53,656 nt of DNA from an uncultured Mycoplasmatota bacterium (GCA_948465965.1 CAOJYR010000009.1:1-53656); one strand, 5' to 3'. Positions 16,689-26,194 are shown, counted from the first letter of the stretch. Numbers and translations are program-made. The notes: generated from the sequence alone by a model not told the origin.

Positions 16689-19001
16689 ATGGAAGAAAAG
16701 ATCAAGAAAAACTTTAATAAAATATTAGCAATATTTATTTTAATACAGCCAATACTAGACTTAATTACAGGTGTATTTATTCATGTTTTTAATATAAATT
16801 TAACTTTGGGGATTATAATAAGAATGTTATTTTTAATATTTGTAATGATAACAGCAACTTTTATTTATAAAAATACAAAAAATCTAATATATTACTTTGC
16901 TTTCTTAATATATACGTGTCTCTATATTCTAGGAATTATTATATTTAAAGATAGTATAGGACTATTTTCAGAAATACAAGGACTACTTAGAGTATTCTAT
17001 TTTCCATTAATGTTATTATCACTTTATAGTATTAAAGAAGAGTTAAGGATAAGTAAAATGGTTTTAATGACAAGCCTTATTACTTATTTAATTTTAATAT
17101 TTATTCCAAATGCTTTGAATATAGGATTTAAAAGCTATGAAATAACAAAATCAGGAACCCTAGGTTTCTTTAACTCAGCAAATGAGATAAGTGGTATAAT
17201 TTCTATATTAACACCAGTTATGATAACGATATTTTATGAGAGCAAGAAATACGTAATATCAACTTTAATAGGTATTTTATACTTAGTTGTTATATTAACA
17301 ATTGGAACAAAAACACCATTACTATCACTAATAATTACTATATCATTAGCTATTCTATGGCTATGGATAAAAAGCTTAAAACAAAAAAAATACAAGATAA
17401 TAGGAATATCCTTAGTAACGATTTTAATTTTATCATTAGCTGTTATAGCAGTTTTACCAAAAACCAACTTTTATAAGAATATAAAAGTTCATATGGATTA
17501 TTTAAAAGTAGATGATTTAGGAGATATATTAGAAAAACCAAAATTAATTGATCACTTTATCTTTAGCCAGAGATTAACCTTTCTAGATAAAAAACAAAAG
17601 TTGTATAAAGAGTCAACTATATATCAAAAACTATTTGGAATTGGTTATTTAAAAAATGGAAAACAAACAAAAGCGATTGAGATGGATTATTTTGATATTT
17701 ATTATAGTCATGGAATAATTGGTTGTCTTTTATTCTTTATAACCTACATCTATATTTTATTTAAAATATTAAAAAATAGAAAAAAAATAGTCTTTTCAGA
17801 GTATATGTCATATGTAAGTTTACTATTAATAGTTTTCCTATCATTATTTACAGGACATATCATTACTGCACCAGCGGTTAGTATTTTAGTCATAACTATA
17901 ATTTTAATGCTAGAAAAAAAGAAAAAAAGTCTACTTTTTACTTCATATGATCTAAATGTTGGTGGTATAGAAAAAGCATTAATAAATCTAGTCAATAAAA
18001 TTGATTTAAAGAAATATGATGTGAATTTAATCTTAGAAAGTAAAGAAGGATCCTTTTTAAAAGACCTAAATAAAAATATAAATGTAACAGAATATAGAGT
18101 GAATAATAATAAAAATATAATGATAAGAAAATTATTAAATTATATGAGACGAATCCTATTTACAATTTTTAACTATCATAGATACGATTTTAGTTGTTGC
18201 TACGCAACCTATAGTTTAAGTGGAAACAAATTATCTAAAATAGCATCCAAAAACAGTAGTATTTATATTCATAGTAATTATAAGTATGTATATAAAACAG
18301 AAGAAGAATTGAGAGAGTTTTTTGCGATTAGAAAACTAGAAGAATTCAAACATATTCTATTTGTCTCCAACGAAGCAAAAAAAGATTATTTAAACTATTA
18401 TCCCAAACTAAAAGAAAAAACAAAGGTATTTAATAATTTTGTTAATATGGAAGAAATAAAAACACAAGCAAAAAAGAAAATTAGAGAAATAAAACCAAAA
18501 GATAAAAAGTTATTTGTCTTTGTTGGACGTCTTGATGATACATCAAAAAAAGTAGGAAGGGCAATAAATTTGATAAAAGAAACGATTGATACAGAATTAT
18601 GGATTGTAGGTGATGGTCCAGACAGAGAAAAATACCAAGCAATTATAAATGAAAATAAGCTAAATAAAAGAATAAAAATGATCGGGGAGCAACAAAATCC
18701 ATACCCATATATGAATAAAGCAGATTACATAATATTAACATCAGACTACGAGGGATTTCCAGTTATATACTTAGAGGCTATAACCTTACAAAAACAAATC
18801 ATTACAACAATACCAGTAAGTGATGAGGCATTAAGTATTGGTAATAATTATGGAGAAATAATTCCAAAAGATGAAAAACAAATGATAAAAGAAGTGAAAA
18901 GGATATTAAAAGAAAAACAGCAATTAAATAAAATGGATTTAAAAGAAATTCAAAATACGAGAATGAAAAAATTAGAAATGATCTTCGATGAGGTGATGTA
19001 A
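16689..19001 (+). CDS. O-antigen polymerase/ligase-like domain fused to GT4 glycosyltransferase
   Basis: This 770-residue protein joins two units that are usually separate. Residues 1-410 form a many-helix membrane domain resembling the O-antigen ligase/polymerase (Wzy/WaaL) family. That part includes LGFFNSANEISGIISIL near residue 158 and a large extracellular loop with YYSHGIIGCLLFF near 340. Residues 415-770 form a soluble GT4 glycosyltransferase with DLNVGGIEKALINLV at its start, FVGRLDDTSKKVGRAI near 615, and the C-terminal sugar-nucleotide motif TSDYEGFPVIYLEAITL near 685-700. A membrane anchor plus GT, or a polymerase tied to its chain-building enzyme, are both possible. The stop codon overlaps the next ATG (TAATG). 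Confidence 0.82.
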   Translation: MEEKIKKNFNKILAIFILIQPILDLITGVFIHVFNINLTLGIIIRMLFLIFVMITATFIYKNTKNLIYYFAFLIYTCLYILGIIIFKDSIGLFSEIQGLLRVFYFPLMLLSLYSIKEELRISKMVLMTSLITYLILIFIPNALNIGFKSYEITKSGTLGFFNSANEISGIISILTPVMITIFYESKKYVISTLIGILYLVVILTIGTKTPLLSLIITISLAILWLWIKSLKQKKYKIIGISLVTILILSLAVIAVLPKTNFYKNIKVHMDYLKVDDLGDILEKPKLIDHFIFSQRLTFLDKKQKLYKESTIYQKLFGIGYLKNGKQTKAIEMDYFDIYYSHGIIGCLLFFITYIYILFKILKNRKKIVFSEYMSYVSLLLIVFLSLFTGHIITAPAVSILVITIILMLEKKKKSLLFTSYDLNVGGIEKALINLVNKIDLKKYDVNLILESKEGSFLKDLNKNINVTEYRVNNNKNIMIRKLLNYMRRILFTIFNYHRYDFSCCYATYSLSGNKLSKIASKNSSIYIHSNYKYVYKTEEELREFFAIRKLEEFKHILFVSNEAKKDYLNYYPKLKEKTKVFNNFVNMEEIKTQAKKKIREIKPKDKKLFVFVGRLDDTSKKVGRAINLIKETIDTELWIVGDGPDREKYQAIINENKLNKRIKMIGEQQNPYPYMNKADYIILTSDYEGFPVIYLEAITLQKQIITTIPVSDEALSIGNNYGEIIPKDEKQMIKEVKRILKEKQQLNKMDLKEIQNTRMKKLEMIFDEVM

Positions 19002-19921
19002 TGCCAAAATTTAGTATAATTGTTCCTGTTTATAATGTAGAAAAGTATTTAAAAAAATGCTTAGATAGTATAAAGAAGCAAACGTTTAAAGATTATGAAG
19101 TAATTATTGTAAATGATGGAACAAAAGATAATAGTATGAATATAGCTAAGGAATATAATTTTAAAATTGTGAATCAAAAAAATAGCGGATTAAGTGTTGC
19201 TAGAAATACAGGCGTAAAACATGCAACAGGAGAATATTTAATCTTTTTAGATAGTGATGACTATATCGAAAAAGATCTATTAAAAGAAATAAATAAATCT
19301 CTAAAAAACAATCCAGACTTAGTAAGATTTCAGATCAAAGAAGTGTATGAAGATAAAAAGGAAAATAAGGAATATAACGAAGAACCATTTAATAATAAAA
19401 CTGGTGAAGAAGCTTTCCGATTAATTACCAAATATCATTTTGTAGAAAACGCTTGGTGTTATGCCATAAAAAAAGAATATTATAAAAAAGAAAAGTTTTC
19501 ATTTAAGCCTGGTACAATTCATGAAGATTTTGGACTAATTCCATTAGTGATTATAAAATCTAAAAAAGTAAATAGTATTTCCTATATTGGTTATAACTAC
19601 CTTCAAAGACAAGGGAGCATTATGAATAATGATAACTATCAAAAAACACAAAAAAAGGTAAATGACTTCTATAACCATTATCAATTTTTATTAACAGAAA
19701 TAAATAAGACGAAAATAGAGTCTACCTATTTTAAAAGTTTTATTAGTAATAGCTTAATATTAAAAATAACAGAATTAAATAAACAGGACTATAAGTTATA
19801 TAAGAGGAAACTAAAAAAGAAAAAAGTTTATAATAATGTATTAAGCGATACATTATCAAGAAAAATAAAAAAGTTATTCCTAAGGATATCACCTAAGATT
19901 TATTATAAAGTAATAAGGTAA
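19001..19921 (+). CDS. GT2 family glycosyltransferase
   Basis: This 306-residue protein is a GT-A-fold family 2 enzyme. It opens with FSIIVPVYNVEKYLKKCLDS, followed by VNDGTKDNS, an SGLSVARNTG segment and the metal/nucleotide-binding FLDSDDYI (the DXD-type site near residues 84-91). HEDFGLIPL near residue 178 is the usual acceptor-side acidic motif. It has no membrane segments. The start overlaps the stop of the fused polymerase-GT4 gene by 1 bp. It probably adds one sugar to the wall polymer on the cytoplasmic face. Donor and acceptor cannot be read from the sequence. Confidence 0.88.
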   Translation: MPKFSIIVPVYNVEKYLKKCLDSIKKQTFKDYEVIIVNDGTKDNSMNIAKEYNFKIVNQKNSGLSVARNTGVKHATGEYLIFLDSDDYIEKDLLKEINKSLKNNPDLVRFQIKEVYEDKKENKEYNEEPFNNKTGEEAFRLITKYHFVENAWCYAIKKEYYKKEKFSFKPGTIHEDFGLIPLVIIKSKKVNSISYIGYNYLQRQGSIMNNDNYQKTQKKVNDFYNHYQFLLTEINKTKIESTYFKSFISNSLILKITELNKQDYKLYKRKLKKKKVYNNVLSDTLSRKIKKLFLRISPKIYYKVIR

Positions 19922-19977
19922 GTAAAGGAAGAATTAACAAAACAACAATATAATTATAAAGTAGAGGTAAAGATATT

Positions 19978-20949
19978 ATGAAAAATGAAAATAAGAAAAA
20001 ATTAACAGTAATTGTTCCCTGCTATAATGAAGAAGAGTCACTTCCAATTTTTTATGAGGAAATAAAAAAAGTTGCAGAAAGCTTTAAAAAAGAAAAGGTA
20101 GAGTTTGAATTTTTATTTATAAACGATGGATCAATGGATAAAACCCTTGAAATATTAAGAGGTTTATCAAAGAAAGATAAAAGAGTAAGATATATATCAT
20201 TCTCTAGAAACTTTGGAAAAGAAGCGGCTATGTATGCTGGGCTTGAAAACGCGAAAGGAGATTATGTAACATTAATGGATGCAGACCTACAAGATCCACC
20301 AGCTTTGTTAAAAGAAATGTATGATTTAATTACAAAAGAAGATTATGATTGTGTAGGAACAAGAAGAGTAACAAGAAAGGGAGAACCACCAATAAGAAGT
20401 TTCTTTGCTAGATGTTTTTATAAATTAATAAACAAAATCAGCAAAACAGAAATGGTAGATGGAGCAAGAGATTATCGTCTAATGACAAGACAAATGGTAA
20501 ATTCTATTCTAGAAATGAAAGAGTATAATCGCTATTCAAAAGGATTATTTAGCTTTGTTGGATATAAAACAAAATGGTTAGAGTATGAAAATGTAGAAAG
20601 AGTAGCAGGAGAGACAAAATGGAGTTTTTGGAAACTATTAATATATGCGCTAGATGGAATAATAGCATTTTCAACAATGCCATTGATGCTATCAGTTTTA
20701 ATAGGAATACTATTCTGTGTAATTTCATTTATCGCAATAATTGTAATTATAGTAAAAACAATTGCCTGGGGGGATGCTGTTGGAGGTTGGCCTTCGATGG
20801 TATGTATTCTATTTTTCCTAAGCGGAATACAACTATTTTGTATGGGAGTACTAGGAGCCTACTTATCAAAAACATATTTAGAAACAAAAAAAAGACCAAT
20901 CTATATAGTGAAAGAAACAGAACAAAAAGGAAAATGCAATGAAGAATAA
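19978..20949 (+). CDS. GtrB/DPM1-like polyprenyl-phosphate glycosyltransferase
   Basis: This 323-residue protein has a GT2 domain (PCYNEEESLP, FINDGSMDKT, LMDADLQDPP near residue 100). After it come two C-terminal membrane helices (about residues 235-262 and 272-298), as in the YkcC/GtrB family. These enzymes move a sugar from a nucleotide donor to undecaprenyl phosphate, so that it can be flipped and used outside the membrane. Good partners are the GT-C membrane proteins and the GtrA protein later in the cluster. The gene overlaps the next by 11 bp. Confidence 0.85.
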   Translation: MKNENKKKLTVIVPCYNEEESLPIFYEEIKKVAESFKKEKVEFEFLFINDGSMDKTLEILRGLSKKDKRVRYISFSRNFGKEAAMYAGLENAKGDYVTLMDADLQDPPALLKEMYDLITKEDYDCVGTRRVTRKGEPPIRSFFARCFYKLINKISKTEMVDGARDYRLMTRQMVNSILEMKEYNRYSKGLFSFVGYKTKWLEYENVERVAGETKWSFWKLLIYALDGIIAFSTMPLMLSVLIGILFCVISFIAIIVIIVKTIAWGDAVGGWPSMVCILFFLSGIQLFCMGVLGAYLSKTYLETKKRPIYIVKETEQKGKCNEE

Positions 20950-21892
20950 TATTGATATAAGTATAATAGTTCCAATTTATAATGCAGAAAAATACTTAAA
21001 GAAATGCATTGACTCTTTAGTTAATCAAACAAAAAAAGAGCTAGAAATAATTCTAGTTAATGATGGATCAACAGATAACTCTGAAAGAATAATAAAAGAA
21101 TATAAAGATAAGAGAATTAAATATTTTAAAAATAAAAATCAGGGAATAGGAAAAACAAGGAATTTTGGAATAGAACAGGCAACTGGGAAGTACCTAATGT
21201 TTGTAGATAGTGATGATTATATTGAGAAAAATATGTGTAAGTTAATGTTTGATAAGGCATTTTCAAATAGTCTAGATATCGTGGTGTGTGATTATTATAA
21301 AGTAACAGGAAATGAAATGAAGGAAGAAAAAATTAAAGATTATAAAAATACTACCTTAAAAGAGAACCCTTCGTTATTGTTAGAGATTAACTTAGCACCA
21401 TGGAATAAGCTATATAAAACAGACTTAATAAAAAAGAATAATATTAAATTTATAGAAAACTTAAAATATGAAGATGCTCCCTTTGTTTGTGAAGCTCTAG
21501 ACAAAGCAAAAAAAATAGGTAAGATAAATAGAAGTCTAAACTATTACGTAATTCACAAGGAAAGTGAAACAACAGTTAGAGATGAAAAAGTATTTGATAT
21601 TATAAAAATCGTAGATAAAATAAGAAAATATTTCAAAGAAAAAAGTTATGCACAAGAAACTGTGGATACTTTAACTATTAATATCTTAACAAACTATAAT
21701 ATTCAGCAAAGATATCAAAAAGATAAAAAAATTGCAATGAAGTTTATTGATGAAAGTTTCGATTATATGAAAAAAAACATTCCAGACTTTAAAAAAAATC
21801 GTCACTTTAAAGAAAGAAATATGATAAAATCAATAATAGAAAAAAACAAAAGATTAACGAAGTTATATTGCTATATATATAGAAATAAGTAA
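20939..21892 (+). CDS. GT2 family glycosyltransferase
   Basis: This 317-residue family 2 enzyme shows ISIIVPIYNAEKYLKKCIDS, VNDGSTDNSERI, NQGIGKTRNFG and FVDSDDYIEK (the DXD-type site near residues 88-95). APWNKLYKTDLI near residue 150 and YEDAPFVCEAL near 175 are motifs shared with the other GT2 protein at 19001. The similarity suggests the two arose by duplication. It is soluble and lies inside the cluster with an 11-bp overlap to the preceding gene. The sugar specificity is unknown. Confidence 0.88.
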   Translation: MKNNIDISIIVPIYNAEKYLKKCIDSLVNQTKKELEIILVNDGSTDNSERIIKEYKDKRIKYFKNKNQGIGKTRNFGIEQATGKYLMFVDSDDYIEKNMCKLMFDKAFSNSLDIVVCDYYKVTGNEMKEEKIKDYKNTTLKENPSLLLEINLAPWNKLYKTDLIKKNNIKFIENLKYEDAPFVCEALDKAKKIGKINRSLNYYVIHKESETTVRDEKVFDIIKIVDKIRKYFKEKSYAQETVDTLTINILTNYNIQQRYQKDKKIAMKFIDESFDYMKKNIPDFKKNRHFKERNMIKSIIEKNKRLTKLYCYIYRNK

Positions 21893-21914
21893 AATGATCT
21901 AAAGGAGTAAAATT

Positions 21915-23282
21915 ATGAAAAAATATAATATAATGTTTACCAGTCATCCTGACTACTCTGGGAATTCCAAAGCCTTATTCGAGTACATGAAATCAAAATA
22001 TAAAAGTTTAAATATTTGCTGGACTATCTATGATGATAAAAATAGTGATAAATTAAAAGAGAACGGCATTGATTTTGTAGTGTATGGTAGTAAAGAATTT
22101 GAAGATAAAATGAAAAACACAGATATTGTATTTTTTACCCATGATGAATTAATAAGAGATAAAAAAGAAGGACAAATTTTCATCTATTTAGGTCATGGTA
22201 ACGGAAGTAAAAAATTTGGCCGCATGATTGATGCTAACAAATTAGCTAAAAATGATGATGAATATTTGTACTTAATGAAAAAGAATATTGATTATATAAT
22301 CTGCTCATCAGAATTATATAGAGTTTTATATAATGTGATGTTAGAAGTTGACTATAATAGAATTTTACCATTGGGAACCCCAAGAACAGAATATATTAAT
22401 TCAAAAGAAAGCATCAAAAATTTAGAACTAGTATGTAATAAAGAGCTAGGAAAATACCAAAAGATATTGATGTATTTACCAACATTTAGAAGTGGTTTAG
22501 GAAGAACAGATGATGGCACTTTTTCAAATAATGTTTTAAATATAGATGAATACGATGAACATAACCTTGAGAGATATTTAAAAGAAAATAATTATTTATT
22601 AATCGTAAAATATCACCCCTATGAAACAAACAAAAATATAAAATCAAATTGCGAAAATATAATCTATTTACAAGAGGAAAATTTAAGTAATAATTTATTG
22701 TCATTAACAGAAATATTAGGTGCAGTAGATTTAGTAATTGCAGATTACTCTTCTGCATATTCAGACTTTGTTGCGATAGATAAACCTACTTGTTTTTTAT
22801 TAAATGATCTTGAAGATTACAAAAAATCTAGAGGAATTATATTTAATGATATAGATTTTTGGTGCCCAGGCCCATACATAAATAATATTGATAGTTTTAA
22901 AATTGAAATAAAAAAACTATTAACTGATAAAAAATATTATAGTGAAGAAAGAAAAAAATATACTAAATTAGTCTTTGAAAAAAATACAAAAGATATATCA
23001 AAAAACATTTGTAAAACAATCTTTAATCCATCTTTTAAATTAGAGCCAAAAGAATCTAAAAAAAGTTATGATGATTTGATAGAAGAAAATAATATTTATA
23101 GTAGAAAATTAGAAGAAACTAATCGCATCTTAGAAGAGAATAATAAAAAGAATAATGAGCTTTATTTAGAAATAGAGAAACAAAAAGCACTAGTATATGA
23201 ATTATCTAAAAATCTTGAAACAATCTATAAATCAAAAAGTTGGAAAATGTTAGAAAAATTAAGAAAAGTAGTAAGGAGATAA
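21915..23282 (+). CDS. TagF/TagB-like CDP-alcohol phosphotransferase
   Basis: This 455-residue protein matches the CDP-glycerol glycerophosphotransferase family that builds teichoic acids. Conserved signs are LGHGNGSKKFGR near residue 92, YLPTFRSG near 192, LIVKYHPYE near 230 and DLVIADYSSAYSDFVAIDKP near 275-294. The last 70 residues form a charged coiled coil and a basic tail suited to membrane binding. The family transfers an alcohol phosphate (glycerol, ribitol or other) from a CDP donor. The next two genes could make an unusual CDP-activated amino alcohol, so this enzyme may use that instead of CDP-glycerol. AAAGGAG precedes the ATG. Confidence 0.85.
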   Translation: MKKYNIMFTSHPDYSGNSKALFEYMKSKYKSLNICWTIYDDKNSDKLKENGIDFVVYGSKEFEDKMKNTDIVFFTHDELIRDKKEGQIFIYLGHGNGSKKFGRMIDANKLAKNDDEYLYLMKKNIDYIICSSELYRVLYNVMLEVDYNRILPLGTPRTEYINSKESIKNLELVCNKELGKYQKILMYLPTFRSGLGRTDDGTFSNNVLNIDEYDEHNLERYLKENNYLLIVKYHPYETNKNIKSNCENIIYLQEENLSNNLLSLTEILGAVDLVIADYSSAYSDFVAIDKPTCFLLNDLEDYKKSRGIIFNDIDFWCPGPYINNIDSFKIEIKKLLTDKKYYSEERKKYTKLVFEKNTKDISKNICKTIFNPSFKLEPKESKKSYDDLIEENNIYSRKLEETNRILEENNKKNNELYLEIEKQKALVYELSKNLETIYKSKSWKMLEKLRKVVRR

Positions 23283-23284
23283 AA

Positions 23285-25090
23285 ATGCAAGCATTAATAT
23301 TAGCAGCAGGCATGGGCAAAAGGTTAAAAAAATATACATTAAATAATACCAAATGTATGGTTGAAGTAAATGGTAAAAAGTTGATAGATAGAACAATTAC
23401 GAACTTGATATCATCAAATATTCATAAAATAATTATCGTTATAGGGTATGAAGGACAAAAACTAAAAAATTATTTAGAAAAAAAATATAAGAATGTTGAG
23501 TTTTTATTTATTGAAAATCAAAAATATTCTGAGACCAATAATATTTATTCCTTATATTTGGCAAAAGATGAGTTAGAAAAAGAGGATACTATTCTTTTAG
23601 AATCAGATATAATTTTTGAACAAAAAATTTTAGAAAGACTAATAAAAAGTGAAAATAAAAACATAGCCTTAGTAGCAAAATATGAACAATGGATGGATGG
23701 AACAGTAGTCACTTTAGATGAAGAAGAGAATATAAATGATTTTTTTGAGAAACAAGAATTTAATTATGACAATACAAAAAAGTATTATAAAACAGCAAAT
23801 ATATATAAATTGAGTAAAGAATTTAGTAAAGAATATTATAATCATTTTTTAGAAGCATATATCAAAGTTTTTGATAAAAATGATTACTATGAATCCGTAT
23901 TAAAAGTGGTTAATAGATTTGAAAATAGCACACTAAAAGCACTTGATATTAGTGACTGTAAATGGTATGAGATAGATGACTCGCAAGATTTGGATATTGC
24001 ATCAGTTATTTTTGCAGAGAAGAAGGAAATAGTAAAAAAGTACGAAGAAAGATATGGTGGATATTGGAGATTTAATTCTATTATTGATTTCTGCTATTTA
24101 GTTAATCCATATTTTCCTGACAAACAATATTTTGATAAGATCAAATATTCGTTAAATGATTTACTAGTATCATATCCATCAGGGTTATCCATTCAAAATA
24201 GATTAGCCGCTAATATGTTTAACGTAGATGAAGAGAAAATTATAGTAGGAAATGGAGCTGCAGAATTAATCAACCATTTGCGCTGCATCGTAAAAGGAAG
24301 ATTAGGAGTATTTATCCCAACCTTTAACGAGTATGTAAGATGTTTTCCAGATTGCGAAATTATAAAAATAAATACACAAGAGCAGGATTATAAAATAACA
24401 AAAGAATTAATCTACAATAATATAAATAATGTAGATTCCATAGCTATTATTAATCCCGATAACCCAAGTGGTAATTTTATATCATATGATGATATCATTG
24501 AAGTGATAGAAAAATTTAATAAAAATAAAAAATATATTATTATAGATGAATCGTTCATCGATTTCGCAGAAGAAAGTTGCAGATATACCTTGATAGATGA
24601 TACCATCTTAGAAAAGTATCCATATTTAATCGTAGTAAAAAGTATCAGCAAGTCGTATGGAATGCCAGGAATTAGATTAGGAATACTAACATGTTCTAAT
24701 AAGGAAGTATTAGAAATTATAAGAGAAAACATGCCAGTATGGAACATAAATTCGTTAGGGGAGTATTTTTTACAAACATTCAATTTATTTAAAAATCAGT
24801 ATCTATTATCATGTGACAAAATAGCAGAAGAGAGAAATTGGTTAAAAAGAAAATTAAAGGGACTAAAAAATGTAAAAGTGTATGATTCGCAAGCTAATTA
24901 TATTATGTGTTCTTTAGAAAATATAAATTGTGAAGAACTAGTTTCTAAACTACTATATAACGATAATATATACATAAAAAGATTAAATGCTAAAGAAGGA
25001 TTTCTAAAGGGGAGTAATTTTATAAGAATAGCAGTAAGAAATAGGCACGATAATGAAAAACTTATTAAAGCAATGGAGAAGTATTTATGA
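23285..25090 (+). CDS. Cytidylyltransferase-PLP enzyme fusion (LicC/PntC-like + aminotransferase-fold decarboxylase or transaminase)
   Basis: This 601-residue protein has two complete enzyme domains. Residues 1-240 form a nucleotidyltransferase: LILAAGMGKRLKKYT, then the Lys of NTKCMVEVNG, TNNIYSLYLAKDEL near residue 82, and LLESDIIF near 106. This is the LicC/PntC pattern that activates amino-alcohol or aminophosphonate phosphates with CTP. Residues 255-601 form a class I/II PLP enzyme with INPDNPSG, IIDESFIDF and the Schiff-base Lys in SISKSYGMPGIRLG. It is closest in pattern to HisC, CobD and Ser-phosphate decarboxylase-like proteins. ATG 23285 has AAGGAG 3 bp past the previous stop region; an earlier TTG lacks support. 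It overlaps the next gene by 4 bp. Confidence 0.85.
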   Translation: MQALILAAGMGKRLKKYTLNNTKCMVEVNGKKLIDRTITNLISSNIHKIIIVIGYEGQKLKNYLEKKYKNVEFLFIENQKYSETNNIYSLYLAKDELEKEDTILLESDIIFEQKILERLIKSENKNIALVAKYEQWMDGTVVTLDEEENINDFFEKQEFNYDNTKKYYKTANIYKLSKEFSKEYYNHFLEAYIKVFDKNDYYESVLKVVNRFENSTLKALDISDCKWYEIDDSQDLDIASVIFAEKKEIVKKYEERYGGYWRFNSIIDFCYLVNPYFPDKQYFDKIKYSLNDLLVSYPSGLSIQNRLAANMFNVDEEKIIVGNGAAELINHLRCIVKGRLGVFIPTFNEYVRCFPDCEIIKINTQEQDYKITKELIYNNINNVDSIAIINPDNPSGNFISYDDIIEVIEKFNKNKKYIIIDESFIDFAEESCRYTLIDDTILEKYPYLIVVKSISKSYGMPGIRLGILTCSNKEVLEIIRENMPVWNINSLGEYFLQTFNLFKNQYLLSCDKIAEERNWLKRKLKGLKNVKVYDSQANYIMCSLENINCEELVSKLLYNDNIYIKRLNAKEGFLKGSNFIRIAVRNRHDNEKLIKAMEKYL

Positions 25091-26184
25091 ATGTAACAAT
25101 TATGGGTGCAGGAAATCAGGGAGTATATTTAGCAGTTTTATTATCTAGCAATGGCTATAATGTTAAATTATACACAAATAAAAATTATGGGGATAAAATT
25201 TTTAAATTAATTGATATTGAGGGCGAAAAAGAATTAACAGTAGATACGATAAAGGTAGTTTCGAATATTGAAAATGCAATAAAATATTCTGAATATATTT
25301 TTATTACATATCCTATGTTTCTAAGAAGAGATAAAGTAAAAGAGATAAAAAAATATATAAAGAATAATAGTAATATAGTATTTGTGCCAAATGGGGTAGG
25401 ATCTGAATTATTGTATAATGATATAAAAGAAAAAAATATAAGATTTATTGGGTTAGAAAGAGTTCCAGCAATATGTAGACTTAAAGAGGATAATTGTGTT
25501 GTTGCTATGAGTAGAAAAAAAAGTGTATTGATCAGCTCAATCCCAAAGAATGATACAATTCAAGAAGAATTAGAAAAAATGTTATCTACAACAATTGAGT
25601 ATAATCCTATTTACTTAGCAACATCATTTACTTCATCAAACCCAATATTACATCCATCTAGAATATATAATCTATTTAAATGGTGTGATAAAACTACAGT
25701 CTTTGATGAGAATATTAAATTTTATGCCTCTTGGAATGATGACTCTTCAAAAACTCTCATCAATTGCGATGATGAAATGAGAAAAGTATTATGTTCTATT
25801 ACAAATAATAAATATAATAAAATCCCAGTAACAGAGCATTATGATTCTGTTGATTTTAGAACATTAACAAAAAAGATTCGTTCAATAGAATCATTTAAAA
25901 ATATTTATGCGCCATTAAAGAAAATAGATAACCATTATACTATTGATTTAAACTCTAGATATTTTAAAGAGGACTTTGAATATGGATTATGTACGTATAA
26001 GGGATATGCCTTATTATGTGGTGTAAAAACACCACATATAGATAATATTATCTATTGGTATCAAAATTTAATAGGAAAAGAGTATATTAAAGATGGTAAT
26101 CTTGGGAATGACTATAAAGAAACAGGAATGCCTCAAGCATATGGGATAACAAAAATAGATCAATTAAAATATTTAAAGCAATAA
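25087..26184 (+). CDS. Opine (octopine/nopaline)-type dehydrogenase
   Basis: This 365-residue protein starts with a Rossmann fold (VTIMGAGNQGVYLAVLLSSNG). Near residue 198 it has SSNPILHPSRIYNLF, which matches the NPxxHP catalytic-His motif of the octopine/nopaline dehydrogenase family. GVKTPHIDNIIYW near residue 318 also fits the family. These enzymes reductively join an amino group to a 2-oxo acid using NAD(P)H. Presence in a wall-polymer cluster, with a 4-bp overlap to the cytidylyltransferase-PLP fusion, suggests that its amine substrate is the amino-alcohol phosphate made by that protein. A plain hydroxy-acid or ketone reductase is an alternative. Confidence 0.75.
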   Translation: MNVTIMGAGNQGVYLAVLLSSNGYNVKLYTNKNYGDKIFKLIDIEGEKELTVDTIKVVSNIENAIKYSEYIFITYPMFLRRDKVKEIKKYIKNNSNIVFVPNGVGSELLYNDIKEKNIRFIGLERVPAICRLKEDNCVVAMSRKKSVLISSIPKNDTIQEELEKMLSTTIEYNPIYLATSFTSSNPILHPSRIYNLFKWCDKTTVFDENIKFYASWNDDSSKTLINCDDEMRKVLCSITNNKYNKIPVTEHYDSVDFRTLTKKIRSIESFKNIYAPLKKIDNHYTIDLNSRYFKEDFEYGLCTYKGYALLCGVKTPHIDNIIYWYQNLIGKEYIKDGNLGNDYKETGMPQAYGITKIDQLKYLKQ

Positions 26185-26194
26185 AACACATGAA

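Noticed and set aside
20619-20942. 107-residue frame inside the GtrB-like gene
   Set aside because: It is a +1-type shadow of the C-terminal membrane part of the glycosyltransferase, with no ribosome site.
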